From contig NZ_CP054861.1 in NCBI RefSeq assembly GCF_013459645.1, forward strand, positions 124,001 to 188,000: DNA of 64,000 nt, given 5' to 3'. This DNA is from Martelella sp. NC20. GTDB taxonomy: Bacteria > Pseudomonadota > Alphaproteobacteria > Rhizobiales > Rhizobiaceae. Shown one piece after another: positions 1 to 8,153 of this stretch. The number at the start of each line of letters is the position of its first letter. Position 1 is the stretch's first letter. Both the position numbers and the translations under genes were made by a program. The notes under the pieces are model-generated. The model searched no databases and was not told the DNA's origin. It saw nothing but the letters and a program-made list of their open reading frames with translations.

Positions 1-196
1 TTATCTTGGCGCCTTGAAACAGACGGTGGCCGGCTCCTCGGCGGGTTCCGGTGGCGCTCGGGACAAGCTGCCCGCCGCGGCGGATCAGCAAGGGATCATC
101 GAACAGCAGCCTCAAACGCGCCAGCGCATGGCTGACCGCGGGCTGGCTCATGTTCAGCCGCATGGCAGTGTGAAGTGGCTCGGTTTGAACAGGGCC
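1..196 (-). pseudogene. LysR-type regulator remnant (helix-turn-helix only)
   Basis: Read on the minus strand, this stretch encodes the recognition-helix part of a LysR-family DNA-binding domain: RLNMSQPAVSHALARLR followed by LFDDPLLIRRGGQL, the classic LysR block. The usual first 20 residues are missing, because an in-frame stop lies at 197-199 just upstream. Beyond the HTH the same frame turns into sequence unlike a LysR linker, so a frameshift or truncation is likely. The frame stays open to the left edge, so the rest cannot be judged. I read it as a decayed or broken regulator rather than a working gene. Confidence 0.45.
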
Positions 197-265
197 TCAT
201 TTACGCCGCTCGCAGCGGGTCAATCCCGCCGCTACCGTGGTCTAATTTCGCACCACCGCTCTCAC

Positions 266-1630
266 TCAGAATTTCTTCGTCAGATAGGTTGAAAGCGTGT
301 TCTTCGAAAAATCATAGACATCGACATTCGAGAAGTTCTGGGTGTAGGCGTATTCGATGCGTGGGGCGAAGCCCTGGATCGCCAGATTGCGCAGCGTGAT
401 GCCGAGCGATGCCTGGATACGCTGATCGGAGCGTTTTTCGCCGGCCAGATAGGTTATGTCCTGATATTTGCGATCGTCCGCGAAAATCGAAATATCGGAA
501 ATCGCGCCGAAACTCCATTCCCGGAAATACTGCGCGTTCAGGGAAAGGCGGACATAGCTGTTGGTGTCGTTCGCGGCATCGACATAGCCGATATTGCCGC
601 CGAAACGCACCGAGCTCGCGGATGAGATGGCATAGAGATGACTGATCCCCAGCACGGTTTCGCTGCCGTCAAGTTCATCGCGGTCATGGTAATCGAGCTT
701 GCGCCACATGCCGCGCAGCGTTGTGACCCCCTTTCGGCCCATATTGTGCCGCAGCGAGAAAGCCGGGCCGAGCGACCAGCGATAAGGCTCTTCGCCCTTC
801 ATCACATACTGGCCGACAAGGCCTCCGGTCACCGTCCAGTCTCCGATTTCCCGGCGATAGTCGACGAAACTGTCGAAGTAACTCGTGTTGAAGCTGGTAT
901 CGCGATACCAGTCGCCGTTGACCCCGCCGCCTATCGTGATCGATGAGACTTCATCGAGGTCGAACCGGTATGATCCGTTCAGCCCATAGCCATAGCCGAT
1001 GCCGCTCTTCTTTTCGGCAGGCAGTATGGGAATGCCGCCGATATAGACGAGATCGGCGTCGGGGGCTTCGGTGATGTTGGTGCTGGGCGCGATGGAGATG
1101 TAGCCGCCAAGCGACCAGGGACGGATCGTGCGGGCCTTGGCGGCAAGGCGCTCGTAGAACGCGCGCTCATCGGCGCTGTTGGCGCTGCCGGCCAGAAGTT
1201 CGAAGTGATGCAGCGACGCGTTGCCCTCGCCCTGTTGGTAGAGAACGCTGGCCAGCTCACGCCGGACATTGCGGGCCTCGGGGTTCTGCGAAAGGATGGC
1301 ACGAAGAGCGCTTGCCGCTTCCGGCAACCGGCCCTGTTGTTCCAGTATGAGCGCCTGCGTGAAGGCGGCGGCGAGCGTCTTGCCCTTTTCGTCAGTGGCG
1401 AAGCTTTCCGCCAGCGCCATCGCATTTTCATACTGGCCGTATTCAACCAGAACGCGTACCGCGTCAAAGCCGGTGACGGTGGACTTTTTTGCGAAGACCC
1501 ATTGCGGGGCGCTTATCATGAAGAACCCAAGGGTGAACACAAACAGGCAGACGCGCCGTATGCGTTTCAACCCCTGACCCAGGCCGCGCGCCGGGTTTCC
1601 GGCGCGCGGCTCAAATCGGCGATTGGCCAT
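266..1630 (-). CDS. Slam-type outer-membrane exporter of surface lipoproteins (DUF560)
   Basis: A 454-residue protein with a long basic N-terminus and a hydrophobic signal segment (about residues 26-46). A TPR-like helical region follows (about 50-165: repeated YGQYENAMALAE and QGRLPEAASALRAIL helices). The C-terminal 290 residues are rich in alternating aromatic strands and end in Phe, as expected of a beta-barrel. This is the layout of Slam (surface lipoprotein assembly modifier), which moves lipoproteins across the outer membrane to the cell surface. The motif SIAPSTNITEAP at the start of the barrel fits the family. The gene starts 5 bases after the stop of a lipoprotein gene, its probable substrate. 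The start is uncertain; a shorter form beginning nearer the hydrophobic segment is possible. Confidence 0.8.
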   Translation of the reverse strand: MANRRFEPRAGNPARGLGQGLKRIRRVCLFVFTLGFFMISAPQWVFAKKSTVTGFDAVRVLVEYGQYENAMALAESFATDEKGKTLAAAFTQALILEQQGRLPEAASALRAILSQNPEARNVRRELASVLYQQGEGNASLHHFELLAGSANSADERAFYERLAAKARTIRPWSLGGYISIAPSTNITEAPDADLVYIGGIPILPAEKKSGIGYGYGLNGSYRFDLDEVSSITIGGGVNGDWYRDTSFNTSYFDSFVDYRREIGDWTVTGGLVGQYVMKGEEPYRWSLGPAFSLRHNMGRKGVTTLRGMWRKLDYHDRDELDGSETVLGISHLYAISSASSVRFGGNIGYVDAANDTNSYVRLSLNAQYFREWSFGAISDISIFADDRKYQDITYLAGEKRSDQRIQASLGITLRNLAIQGFAPRIEYAYTQNFSNVDVYDFSKNTLSTYLTKKF

Positions 1631-1635
1631 CAGTC

Positions 1636-2517
1636 TCAGTCTGCCCGATTCGCCTGGAACACGCCGATGGTTGCCTTGGTCGGATTGTCGGCATTGTCGA
1701 AGGCGGCCACACTGCCGGCCGTCGAACTCGCGCCGCCGCCAAAGAGCGAGCCCTTGACAATGGAACCTTCGCCGGCCGCATCGCCGCCGATCGTCACGCT
1801 GTCAGCCACATAGGCGGCGCTGTTCTTGTCGAGCGTACCGGCAAAACCGACATCGTCCATCGCTCCGATTGCGTCATCGCCATCATAGATGGTCAGGCCA
1901 CTGAAATCGCCTGAAACCGCGCCGCTTTGAAAGTCGACAGCAATTTCGCTGGAGCCGGAAACCAGGCCGCCGGTCGCGCCATTCTGCGCTTCGCCGAAAT
2001 AGTCGCCCCGGTAGGTGCCGGTGCCTTCCTGCGGCAGATCGGATATGGTATCGCCGCTGTAAAGAGCGATGAAGTCGCCGTTCCCCTCGCCACTTTCACC
2101 GTCAACGGAGATGTAGAGCGCCCCCGATGTGCTCGCGTCATTGTCGGAGCCGAGGAACGCTTCCAGTGTAGCCGTCTGGCCGTCCAGATCGGCAGTGCTG
2201 CCGACCTCGCTGAAGGACAGGCTCTGGCCGTCATAGGGGCCGGATGTGAAGCTGACGGAGATGTTGCCATTGTCATCTTCGGTATAGTCACCGGTCGTAT
2301 CGGCAACCGTGGTGACGGAGCCATCCCTCAGTTGAGCAGTGGTTCCGCCGAAAGTATATTCGCCGTCACCGCCGCTGGGTCCGGAGGGTTCGCCTCCCTG
2401 CGAGCCGCCGCCGCCAGTGCCCTGGTCCCCCGAGGAATTGTTTCCGGACGTGCTGCTGCATCCAGCCACCGCGATCATTGCGGTGCCAGCCAGAGCAGCC
2501 AGAAAGATCTTGTTCAT
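1636..2517 (-). CDS. TbpB-like surface lipoprotein, probable Slam substrate
   Basis: About 293 residues. The signal peptide ends in a lipobox (VAGC, Cys at residue 20), followed by a Ser/Gly/Pro-rich linker to about residue 55. The rest is low in cysteine and rich in G, S, D and T with many short beta strands. It ends with GSLFGGGASSTAG and IGVFQANR, which resemble the closing strands of the TbpB beta-barrel lobe (Pfam TbpB_B_D). Such proteins are the usual cargo of Slam exporters, and the Slam gene follows 5 bases downstream. I chose the ATG at 2517, not one five codons upstream, because GGAG lies at proper distance and the lipoprotein signal then starts cleanly. The ligand cannot be predicted. 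Confidence 0.75.
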   Translation of the reverse strand: MNKIFLAALAGTAMIAVAGCSSTSGNNSSGDQGTGGGGSQGGEPSGPSGGDGEYTFGGTTAQLRDGSVTTVADTTGDYTEDDNGNISVSFTSGPYDGQSLSFSEVGSTADLDGQTATLEAFLGSDNDASTSGALYISVDGESGEGNGDFIALYSGDTISDLPQEGTGTYRGDYFGEAQNGATGGLVSGSSEIAVDFQSGAVSGDFSGLTIYDGDDAIGAMDDVGFAGTLDKNSAAYVADSVTIGGDAAGEGSIVKGSLFGGGASSTAGSVAAFDNADNPTKATIGVFQANRAD

Positions 2518-2627
2518 TACCCCTAACTCCAATTCGCTTTCAAATCGCGCATTAACAGCGCTTCGCGTTGACAGGGTAAAGCGATGATATCGGAAGCGCG
2601 CCCCCCATTTGGGGGGTGAAACGGTTG

Positions 2628-2653
2628 GCTTACCAAATTATCATTTGGTAAGC
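2628..2653. promoter_or_regulatory. Perfect 11-bp inverted repeat upstream of the lipoprotein/Slam operon
   Basis: GCTTACCAAAT (2628-2638) is repeated in perfect inverted form as ATTTGGTAAGC (2643-2653) with a four-base spacer. A second small hairpin, six C and six G around ATTT, lies at 2601-2616. The repeat is 110-135 bases upstream of the lipoprotein ATG and 60 bases past the stop of the LuxR-hydrolase gene. It has no T-run on the minus strand after it, so an operator is more likely than an intrinsic terminator. The binding protein is unknown. Confidence 0.5.
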
Positions 2654-2712
2654 GGCTATCCGTTGTTGTGATGTTGTTCCGAAGTTATTGCGATACGCAT
2701 TGGCGACAGGGA

Positions 2713-4359
2713 TCAAACGCCAGAGGTGCAGGCTTGCTTTTCGCCGGTTCCCTCGTCCGAAGTTTTGACTTCCGCGCACCGTTCCGATGGGGCGTCGCGC
2801 AAATGTGCGGCCAGAAGTTCAAAATGGCTGGCGACGAGAAGGTGGCCGGCGTCCGGTACGACGGCAAGGGGCGCGGCTATCTGTGTTGCCAGCTCGGAAG
2901 CGACTTCGGGAGGACACATTTTGTCCTGCCCCCCCTGCAGAAGCGACACTGGCACCGGGAGCTTTTTTGCCTGCGCGGCCCAATCGCGCTGATTAATGGT
3001 CAGATCGGCCACGATGCTTGTCGTTGAACGCTCGGCAATCAGGGACAGCCAGTCCAGCGCCCACCCGGTTTCGAGATAGCGTTCTATCACCGCAAGGTCG
3101 GCAGGCGATTCGCGATAGCCGTGGCGATAGGCGCGCCCGGCAAGCTCGGGTTTACGCGCAATGGCCGCATAGGCCCTGACAAGAGCGGCGAGAACGTGCG
3201 GGTTTTTTCGCGAGACATTTGTGAGTGCACTCTGAAGCCCGCGATTTGTGGACCCTGAAGCCATGGAGGGCGGATAGGGCACGCCGGCAAGCATCAGGCA
3301 ATCGGTCAGTTCGGGAAAACGCGCCGCGAAATGGACCGCCCAAGAGATGCCGGAGTTTGTCGCCACGCATGTCACCGGGCCGCCAACGAAGTGGCTGATA
3401 TATTCCGCGACGGCTTCGGTCTGGGTTTCCAGAAAGCGCGAAGGGTCGGCGCCTGACGCTCCGGGAGAAAAAAAACGCGGCACAACCAGCCAGCGCAGCC
3501 CGTTGCGGTTGAGAATCCTTATCTTGTCGTCGCAGAGCACGGTCGGAGAAAGCAGGCTGTGGAAATAAAGGCAGGGCTTTCCTTTCCGGTCGCCAAATTC
3601 CCAGACCGGCAGTTCCGTGCCGTTTTCCAGCGCCACCGAGTGAACGAGAACATCGCGGCCATAATGCCGCCTGAGCAACGCCCGCTCCGGACTGGCCGGC
3701 GACCTGCGCCCGAATGCCTCGGTGAAATACCCCAGCAGACGGATGGAGAGCGTACGTGTGAGCGCCGCCTGACTGGCGACGTCGAATTTCTGGAAGATGA
3801 CCTGCAACTGCTTGCGCTTGGTATCATAAGAGGTATTGAGCGCTACGGCCGCTTCCTTCAGGTCAAGGCCAGCCAGCAGGCAGGCAAGCAGTTGGTATTC
3901 ACTGTTGGTAAGGCCTGCGCCCGAAGTGACGATCAACTCTTCGACAAAGGCGCGCTCGAGTTCGAGCGCCAGCCACAGCGCACCATCCGGCGCAGCGGGC
4001 CAATAGCGCCTCAAATTGAACAGCACAACCAGTCTGCCATTGCATGCGCGAAAGGCGACGCCGTCGTCATTGCTTTCAGGCAGCGCCAGCTTCTCTGGCA
4101 GTTTTTCGGTTTCATCGACACTCAAAACCTTGCAGCCGCCAGCGTCGAAGACAGCGCCGGGAAGGCCGAAATCAGGCAGAAACGTGTAAAGAAACTGCCG
4201 GATCTCCAGTTGCCTGCGAGCATCAAAAACGCCCGGCTCGTCGCGATCCCAGTGCAGTGGAAGCGCCGTCGCTTTGAAAAGCGTCGGAATTTCGGCGAGA
4301 CGCGCGATGTGCTGCCTGAAAATCGAGCTTGGTGAGGTCATCGGTGCAAAGTCCGGCAT
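2713..4359 (-). CDS. LuxR-type HTH / alpha-beta hydrolase fusion protein
   Basis: A 548-residue two-domain protein. Around residues 150-215 it has a LuxR/GerE-like helix-turn-helix (LTNSEYQLLACLLAGLDLKE followed by helices resembling a recognition segment). From about residue 235 to 525 it is an alpha/beta hydrolase. A complete triad is visible: Ser in the elbow TNSGIS, Asp in QGGQDKMCP and His in PDAGHLL. The N-terminal 150 residues match nothing I recognise. Regulators fused to hydrolases are known in alphaproteobacteria, but their ligands are mostly unknown; the hydrolase could act as a sensor that binds or cleaves the effector. No clear ribosome site precedes the ATG, so the start is uncertain. 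It is a single gene with no obvious operon partner. Confidence 0.7.
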   Translation of the reverse strand: MPDFAPMTSPSSIFRQHIARLAEIPTLFKATALPLHWDRDEPGVFDARRQLEIRQFLYTFLPDFGLPGAVFDAGGCKVLSVDETEKLPEKLALPESNDDGVAFRACNGRLVVLFNLRRYWPAAPDGALWLALELERAFVEELIVTSGAGLTNSEYQLLACLLAGLDLKEAAVALNTSYDTKRKQLQVIFQKFDVASQAALTRTLSIRLLGYFTEAFGRRSPASPERALLRRHYGRDVLVHSVALENGTELPVWEFGDRKGKPCLYFHSLLSPTVLCDDKIRILNRNGLRWLVVPRFFSPGASGADPSRFLETQTEAVAEYISHFVGGPVTCVATNSGISWAVHFAARFPELTDCLMLAGVPYPPSMASGSTNRGLQSALTNVSRKNPHVLAALVRAYAAIARKPELAGRAYRHGYRESPADLAVIERYLETGWALDWLSLIAERSTTSIVADLTINQRDWAAQAKKLPVPVSLLQGGQDKMCPPEVASELATQIAAPLAVVPDAGHLLVASHFELLAAHLRDAPSERCAEVKTSDEGTGEKQACTSGV

Positions 4360-4425
4360 TTGCGCCCAACGGTCAAGAAATATGACGAAAAAGCGGCTTT
4401 TCCATGTCGAAGAAACAAGGCTGTC

Positions 4426-4674
4426 TCAAACTGGAGCTGAAAGATATGCCGAAATCCTTGAAAGCAATACCTCGCGGTCGTCATGCATAATTTGGTCGGC
4501 GATTTCCATCTGGCGCACGAATTCCGGATTATAAGGCGTAAGGCGATAGCCTCCATCTGCTGTTTCGGTCAGATAGAGCGTATCTCCCTTCTTAACCTTC
4601 AGATGCGCCATTATTTCCTTGGTGAGAATGACGCCGGACGATGCGCCAACCGTCGTAATCTTCACACTCTGCAT
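4426..4674 (-). CDS. AbrB/MazE-family antitoxin, without adjacent toxin
   Basis: 82 residues. The first 45 form a swapped-hairpin AbrB/MazE DNA-binding domain (VKITTVGASSGVILTKEI, then LKVKKGDTLYLTE). The acidic, helical C-terminus (about 50-82) is of the kind that usually wraps a toxin. Relatives are often followed by a death-on-curing (Doc/Fic) toxin, but here the next minus-strand gene is the LuxR-hydrolase and no toxin reading frame is present in either flank. A perfect inverted repeat lies immediately upstream, consistent with autoregulation. It could be an orphan antitoxin left after toxin loss, or a stand-alone transcription factor. Confidence 0.75.
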   Translation of the reverse strand: MQSVKITTVGASSGVILTKEIMAHLKVKKGDTLYLTETADGGYRLTPYNPEFVRQMEIADQIMHDDREVLLSRISAYLSAPV

Positions 4675-4684
4675 AGCGGCGGCT

Positions 4685-4712
4685 TTTCTATATAATGGTT
4701 ATTATATAGAAA
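4685..4712. promoter_or_regulatory. Perfect 12-bp inverted-repeat operator of the AbrB/MazE antitoxin
   Basis: TTTCTATATAAT (4685-4696) and ATTATATAGAAA (4701-4712) form a perfect inverted repeat separated by GGTT. It ends 11 bases upstream of the antitoxin ATG, in an AT-rich patch that also provides promoter-like sequence. AbrB/MazE proteins bind such palindromes to repress their own genes; binding by this protein is inferred. Confidence 0.65.
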
Positions 4713-4908
4713 CTCGCTCCTCTTCAATCAATAGCAGGAAAGCCCCCTGCAAGGTTCGAGGGCTTTGAACGGTACTGACTCGCGCACGCCTCGCCGACAG
4801 TCGGTTACAGATGAAATCCACCGATAGCATGAAACCCGCGTCGTGGCATGTTTCGAACCGCAATAGCCCTCCAAAGTTGAGGTGCGGGCGAACGGCCAAA
4901 ATTGGATG

Positions 4909-6276
4909 TCACGGAAGAGCTTCGATCGGCGGCGGCGCCCAGCGTCCGTCGAGCGCCTCCGCCCTCGGCAGATAGAGCCTCTTGACCACATAGAAGATTT
5001 CGGCGGGGGCTGGCAGCCAGTTCGATTCCAGTTCCGGTCCTGGGCTTTCATGCTGCAGGTAGAGAACGATCTCGCCCTTGTCGTTTTTCTTGAGGTCAGC
5101 AAGCATCGCCGAGTTGATCAAGTAACGGTCGATGGGGTTGGCGACAAGGAGTTGTTTGGGCCTGTCATACATGGTCAGCGACCAGAAGGCATCGACCGGT
5201 GGAAGCCTCTCCGGGGTGAAGGTCAGGGTGTATTTTCCTGTCTTACCGTCAAGTAGCACCTTTTGTGCATCGAAGGCATAGATGACATAAAGCGCCTCCT
5301 GCACGGTATTGCCATAGATTCCGCCTTGCGCCGCCGCGGCGCGTGTCATGTATTGGCCCTTCATGAATTCAGGCGTACCGAATATTTTGGACGAATCCGT
5401 CAGCCGGGCAGCCTCGTCGCGTATCTCCTTTTCCGTTGCGACCGGCACCTCTTTCATCAGCGCCACAGTTTCGGATGAAAGATCCGCCCCAGGCCACGTT
5501 ACACCTTCCCGGATATCGAGCTTGGCGAGGTTTTCCCGCTGCGCCTCATCACCCGGATAAGATGGGGCGAATTGCAGCAGGAAGGCTGCAAGCGACCAGT
5601 AATTCGTGACCATCAACTCGTCAGAGATCGGCATCCAGTCGATCGACGGCGGAGCATCGGGGGCCGGCGTACCGGCATAGCCGGAAAGCAATTGTGCCTT
5701 GTAGCCAGCCTGGATCTCCTTCACCTTGCCGAGATCGTCGGACGAGAAGAGCTGCGTCCTGACGATGCCAATGGCGAGCGTAGTGGGCATTTCGATCACC
5801 CGCTTGATGCCCTTCGGCACCTCGCCCTTCCAGCCCGGGCCGGTAATCAGGAAGTCGCCGCCTCCATTGCCGTCAACTCGCGTTCCCGGATAGTCGACAT
5901 TGTTGGTGTAGAGGTCGATCAATTGCAGCGAATAATAGCGGTTCTTCTCGATTGGCGGCATTGTCACAACGACGGGCTCCGCCCTCAGATCGAAGACGAT
6001 GAAGGAATAGGGCGTGTCGGAATTCGGCGTGATGATTGCCGTATCTTCAGGCGTGTATACCCTGGCGATGCTGACCAGAGTGTTGAGCGGCCCCTTATAT
6101 TGGCTGCCGCCCGGCTCCAGTGCGTATTGATACATGGTGAGGTAGTTCTTCACCATCGGATAGGTGTAGATGTAAGCTTCGCGGGCGACAGCCTTGATGT
6201 CTTCCTGCGCGAAAACCGGAACTGACGGCAGCACTATCAATGCGGTGGTGCCTGCAAGAAACGTGCGACGCTTCAT
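4909..6276 (-). CDS. Periplasmic DUF1254/DUF1214 protein (455 aa)
   Basis: The ATG at 6276 overlaps the preceding gene's stop (ATGA) and starts a twin-arginine-like signal peptide (MKRRTFLAG to VFAQ, residues 1-24). Residues about 40-170 form DUF1254 (EAYIYTYPMV, NSDTPYSF, VVTMPPIEKNRYYS). Residues about 340-450 form DUF1214 (YTLTFTPERLPPVDAFWSLTMYD shortened form, with the typical PVDAFWSLTMYD core). Proteins of this type are common in proteobacteria and have no firm biochemical function. They often sit in pairs beside outer-membrane channel genes, as here. The gene is the downstream member of an overlapping pair. Confidence 0.8.
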   Translation of the reverse strand: MKRRTFLAGTTALIVLPSVPVFAQEDIKAVAREAYIYTYPMVKNYLTMYQYALEPGGSQYKGPLNTLVSIARVYTPEDTAIITPNSDTPYSFIVFDLRAEPVVVTMPPIEKNRYYSLQLIDLYTNNVDYPGTRVDGNGGGDFLITGPGWKGEVPKGIKRVIEMPTTLAIGIVRTQLFSSDDLGKVKEIQAGYKAQLLSGYAGTPAPDAPPSIDWMPISDELMVTNYWSLAAFLLQFAPSYPGDEAQRENLAKLDIREGVTWPGADLSSETVALMKEVPVATEKEIRDEAARLTDSSKIFGTPEFMKGQYMTRAAAAQGGIYGNTVQEALYVIYAFDAQKVLLDGKTGKYTLTFTPERLPPVDAFWSLTMYDRPKQLLVANPIDRYLINSAMLADLKKNDKGEIVLYLQHESPGPELESNWLPAPAEIFYVVKRLYLPRAEALDGRWAPPPIEALP

Positions 6277-7295
6277 TTCACTTCCTCGGCAACGGGGAAT
6301 CTCCAGCTTCCATCGAGAATTTGCGTCTCGGGCCGATACAGACGGACCATGTAGTTCCAGCCCTCGGGCGTCGGCAGGCAGTTGGCGATCTTGCCGTCGC
6401 AGCCTCCGAACTGGATCGTGATCGAGCCATCCGCGCTCTTCTGCGCGGTCACATTGTTCAGCGAGTAGGCATTCAACTCGTTCGGCGTGAAGAAGCCGTC
6501 CGTGTTGTAGACCGTGACCGACCAAAAATCCTTGACCGGAACATCCTTCGCGGTCAGCCGATAAACGTTCTTGCCATCGTTCTTTTCCGGCGTCACGTTG
6601 AGATAGAGCGCTTCCTTGTCAGGATTTCCTCCCCATCCAAGTGCTGCTCCAATCAGATGCCGGACCGGATCTACCTCGTCGCGCGATCCGAACATCTTCG
6701 CGGTGTCCGGGAGCAAAGCGCCGAGATCCAGGAGCGCGCGGCGGGTCTTGTCCCGGCTTTTGCCGTCCCACTCGGGAATCTCGAAACTACCCTCTGCTGC
6801 CTGCCTGACCGTAACCGCATCCTGGAGCGCATGAACCTTCTTCATGTCTTCGGCGTTGTTGGGATCGGCAAAAAAACGGAAGGCCGCCACGACATAACGG
6901 GTCCCTATGTCCTTGCGCGTCAAGGTATATGAACCAGCCCCGTAATATACACCATGGGCGTAGTGGTCCTCATCGATCACAAGGAGCGACACGAACCGGC
7001 TGCCGGTATCCGGCACGGTAATAGTCACCGGCCCCGCATCCAGATCGAAGACGGCCGAGGAATAGAGAGTATCCCGGTTCAGGCGAATGACTGTCTGCTT
7101 GTCAAGCGGTGCCATTTCGCGCGTATGGTCGAACTTGCCGAAGCCGCCATTGGCGGCGATGCCGGAAAAGTAAAGGTCGCTCTCTGCGCGGACGAAGTTG
7201 TCGCTATTGACGAGGATTGGATCGGCGGCGGCAGGCAAGGCAGCAAGCAGCGCCGCCGCCGCAATTGTCGAGAAGTTTAATCTAGCAAGAAGCAT
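6273..7295 (-). CDS. Periplasmic DUF1254/DUF1214 protein (340 aa)
   Basis: A shorter paralogue of the next gene. A Sec signal peptide occupies residues 1-24 (ending PAAADP). DUF1254 comes first (LNRDTLYSSAVFDLDAGPV, about residues 70-95), and DUF1214 closes the protein (VPVKDFWSVTVYN, about 265-280). The stop overlaps the following gene by four bases, so the two are co-translated. An outer-membrane barrel gene lies 51 bases upstream in the same direction and a MetA-type barrel pseudogene before that, so all four probably form one operon. Function unknown; processing or handling of a hydrophobic compound imported through the barrel is a guess from context. Confidence 0.8.
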   Translation of the reverse strand: MLLARLNFSTIAAAALLAALPAAADPILVNSDNFVRAESDLYFSGIAANGGFGKFDHTREMAPLDKQTVIRLNRDTLYSSAVFDLDAGPVTITVPDTGSRFVSLLVIDEDHYAHGVYYGAGSYTLTRKDIGTRYVVAAFRFFADPNNAEDMKKVHALQDAVTVRQAAEGSFEIPEWDGKSRDKTRRALLDLGALLPDTAKMFGSRDEVDPVRHLIGAALGWGGNPDKEALYLNVTPEKNDGKNVYRLTAKDVPVKDFWSVTVYNTDGFFTPNELNAYSLNNVTAQKSADGSITIQFGGCDGKIANCLPTPEGWNYMVRLYRPETQILDGSWRFPVAEEVK

Positions 7296-7346
7296 GGAAG
7301 TCCTCCAAAGTTGAATTTATAAAGACGCAGGCTGGCCGACGAATGG

Positions 7347-8135
7347 TCAGAAGCTTAGGACAAGGCCAAGGATCGGCCCCTGCTGCACCACGTCGAAGAC
7401 AAAGTCGTCGTTGCTGTAGTCGACGCCGAGTGCACGATAACCGGCCACTGCGGAGATCCTGTCGTTGAACTCGTAGCCGACACCGGCGGCGAGATCCCAG
7501 TCGAGATCGGCCTGCCCGGCGCCGATCAGTCCCCAAGCGCTGAGATAGAGGCTGTCGGTCAGGAAATACCGTCCGCGAAAACCGGCCATGGCATCCACCC
7601 ATGTGGCGCCGTCACGACCTGAAACCCCGTCCAGAAGGCCGCCGGAAAACGAGAGCTCCGTGCTCGCGTGCCAGATGCGCGCGCCGACCACGACGTCGAT
7701 GTTGCTGCGGCCATCCTGGAAGACGGCATACCCCGCGCCGACCAGTCCGGCGAATGTCTCCGACGTGGCATCGACCCGTCCAGCAGCAATGCCCAGCGGT
7801 GTGGCCGCCCCAGACGACACCTTGGTGTAGATGACGTCGCCGAAGACGCTGAACCGATCGTGGCGTGCTTCGCCAACCGCCATGAACCCGAAGTCGAGAT
7901 CCTTCAAGATGTCGCCGAAATCGGATTCCAGATGAACCGCGGGCAGACCGAACTGGCCGATATCGCCTGAGATACCGGCGCCCCAGAAATAGGGGCTCGC
8001 CGCAAAGGTCCAGCCGTCACTCTCGGCCGGTTTGGCTTCAGGGACGATGAATGGCTGCTGAAGGTCGGCAGCGTTGACAGAAGAACCCGCAGCAACACCG
8101 AATAACACCGCCGCCAATATTACATAGGCTTTCAT
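7347..8135 (-). CDS. Small outer-membrane beta-barrel protein
   Basis: 262 residues with a clear signal peptide (residues 1-23, SVNAADL). The mature part is made of alternating hydrophobic/polar strands with many aromatic and glycine residues (WTFAASPYFWGAGISGDIG, FGDVIYTKV, AMAGFRGRYFL, VGYEFNDRISAVAGYRALG) and ends in LSF, a typical barrel C-terminus. It resembles Omp25/OmpW-like eight-stranded proteins. It lies between the DUF1254 pair and the broken MetA-type barrel gene, so it is probably part of that envelope operon. No specific substrate can be assigned. Confidence 0.7.
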   Translation of the reverse strand: MKAYVILAAVLFGVAAGSSVNAADLQQPFIVPEAKPAESDGWTFAASPYFWGAGISGDIGQFGLPAVHLESDFGDILKDLDFGFMAVGEARHDRFSVFGDVIYTKVSSGAATPLGIAAGRVDATSETFAGLVGAGYAVFQDGRSNIDVVVGARIWHASTELSFSGGLLDGVSGRDGATWVDAMAGFRGRYFLTDSLYLSAWGLIGAGQADLDWDLAAGVGYEFNDRISAVAGYRALGVDYSNDDFVFDVVQQGPILGLVLSF

Positions 8136-8153
8136 CGACTAGTCCCTCTGTCA

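Noticed and set aside
4338..4556. Possible toxin partner downstream of the AbrB/MazE antitoxin
   Set aside because: The 72-codon frame has no Fic/Doc or MazF motif and lies almost wholly within the antitoxin gene in another frame.
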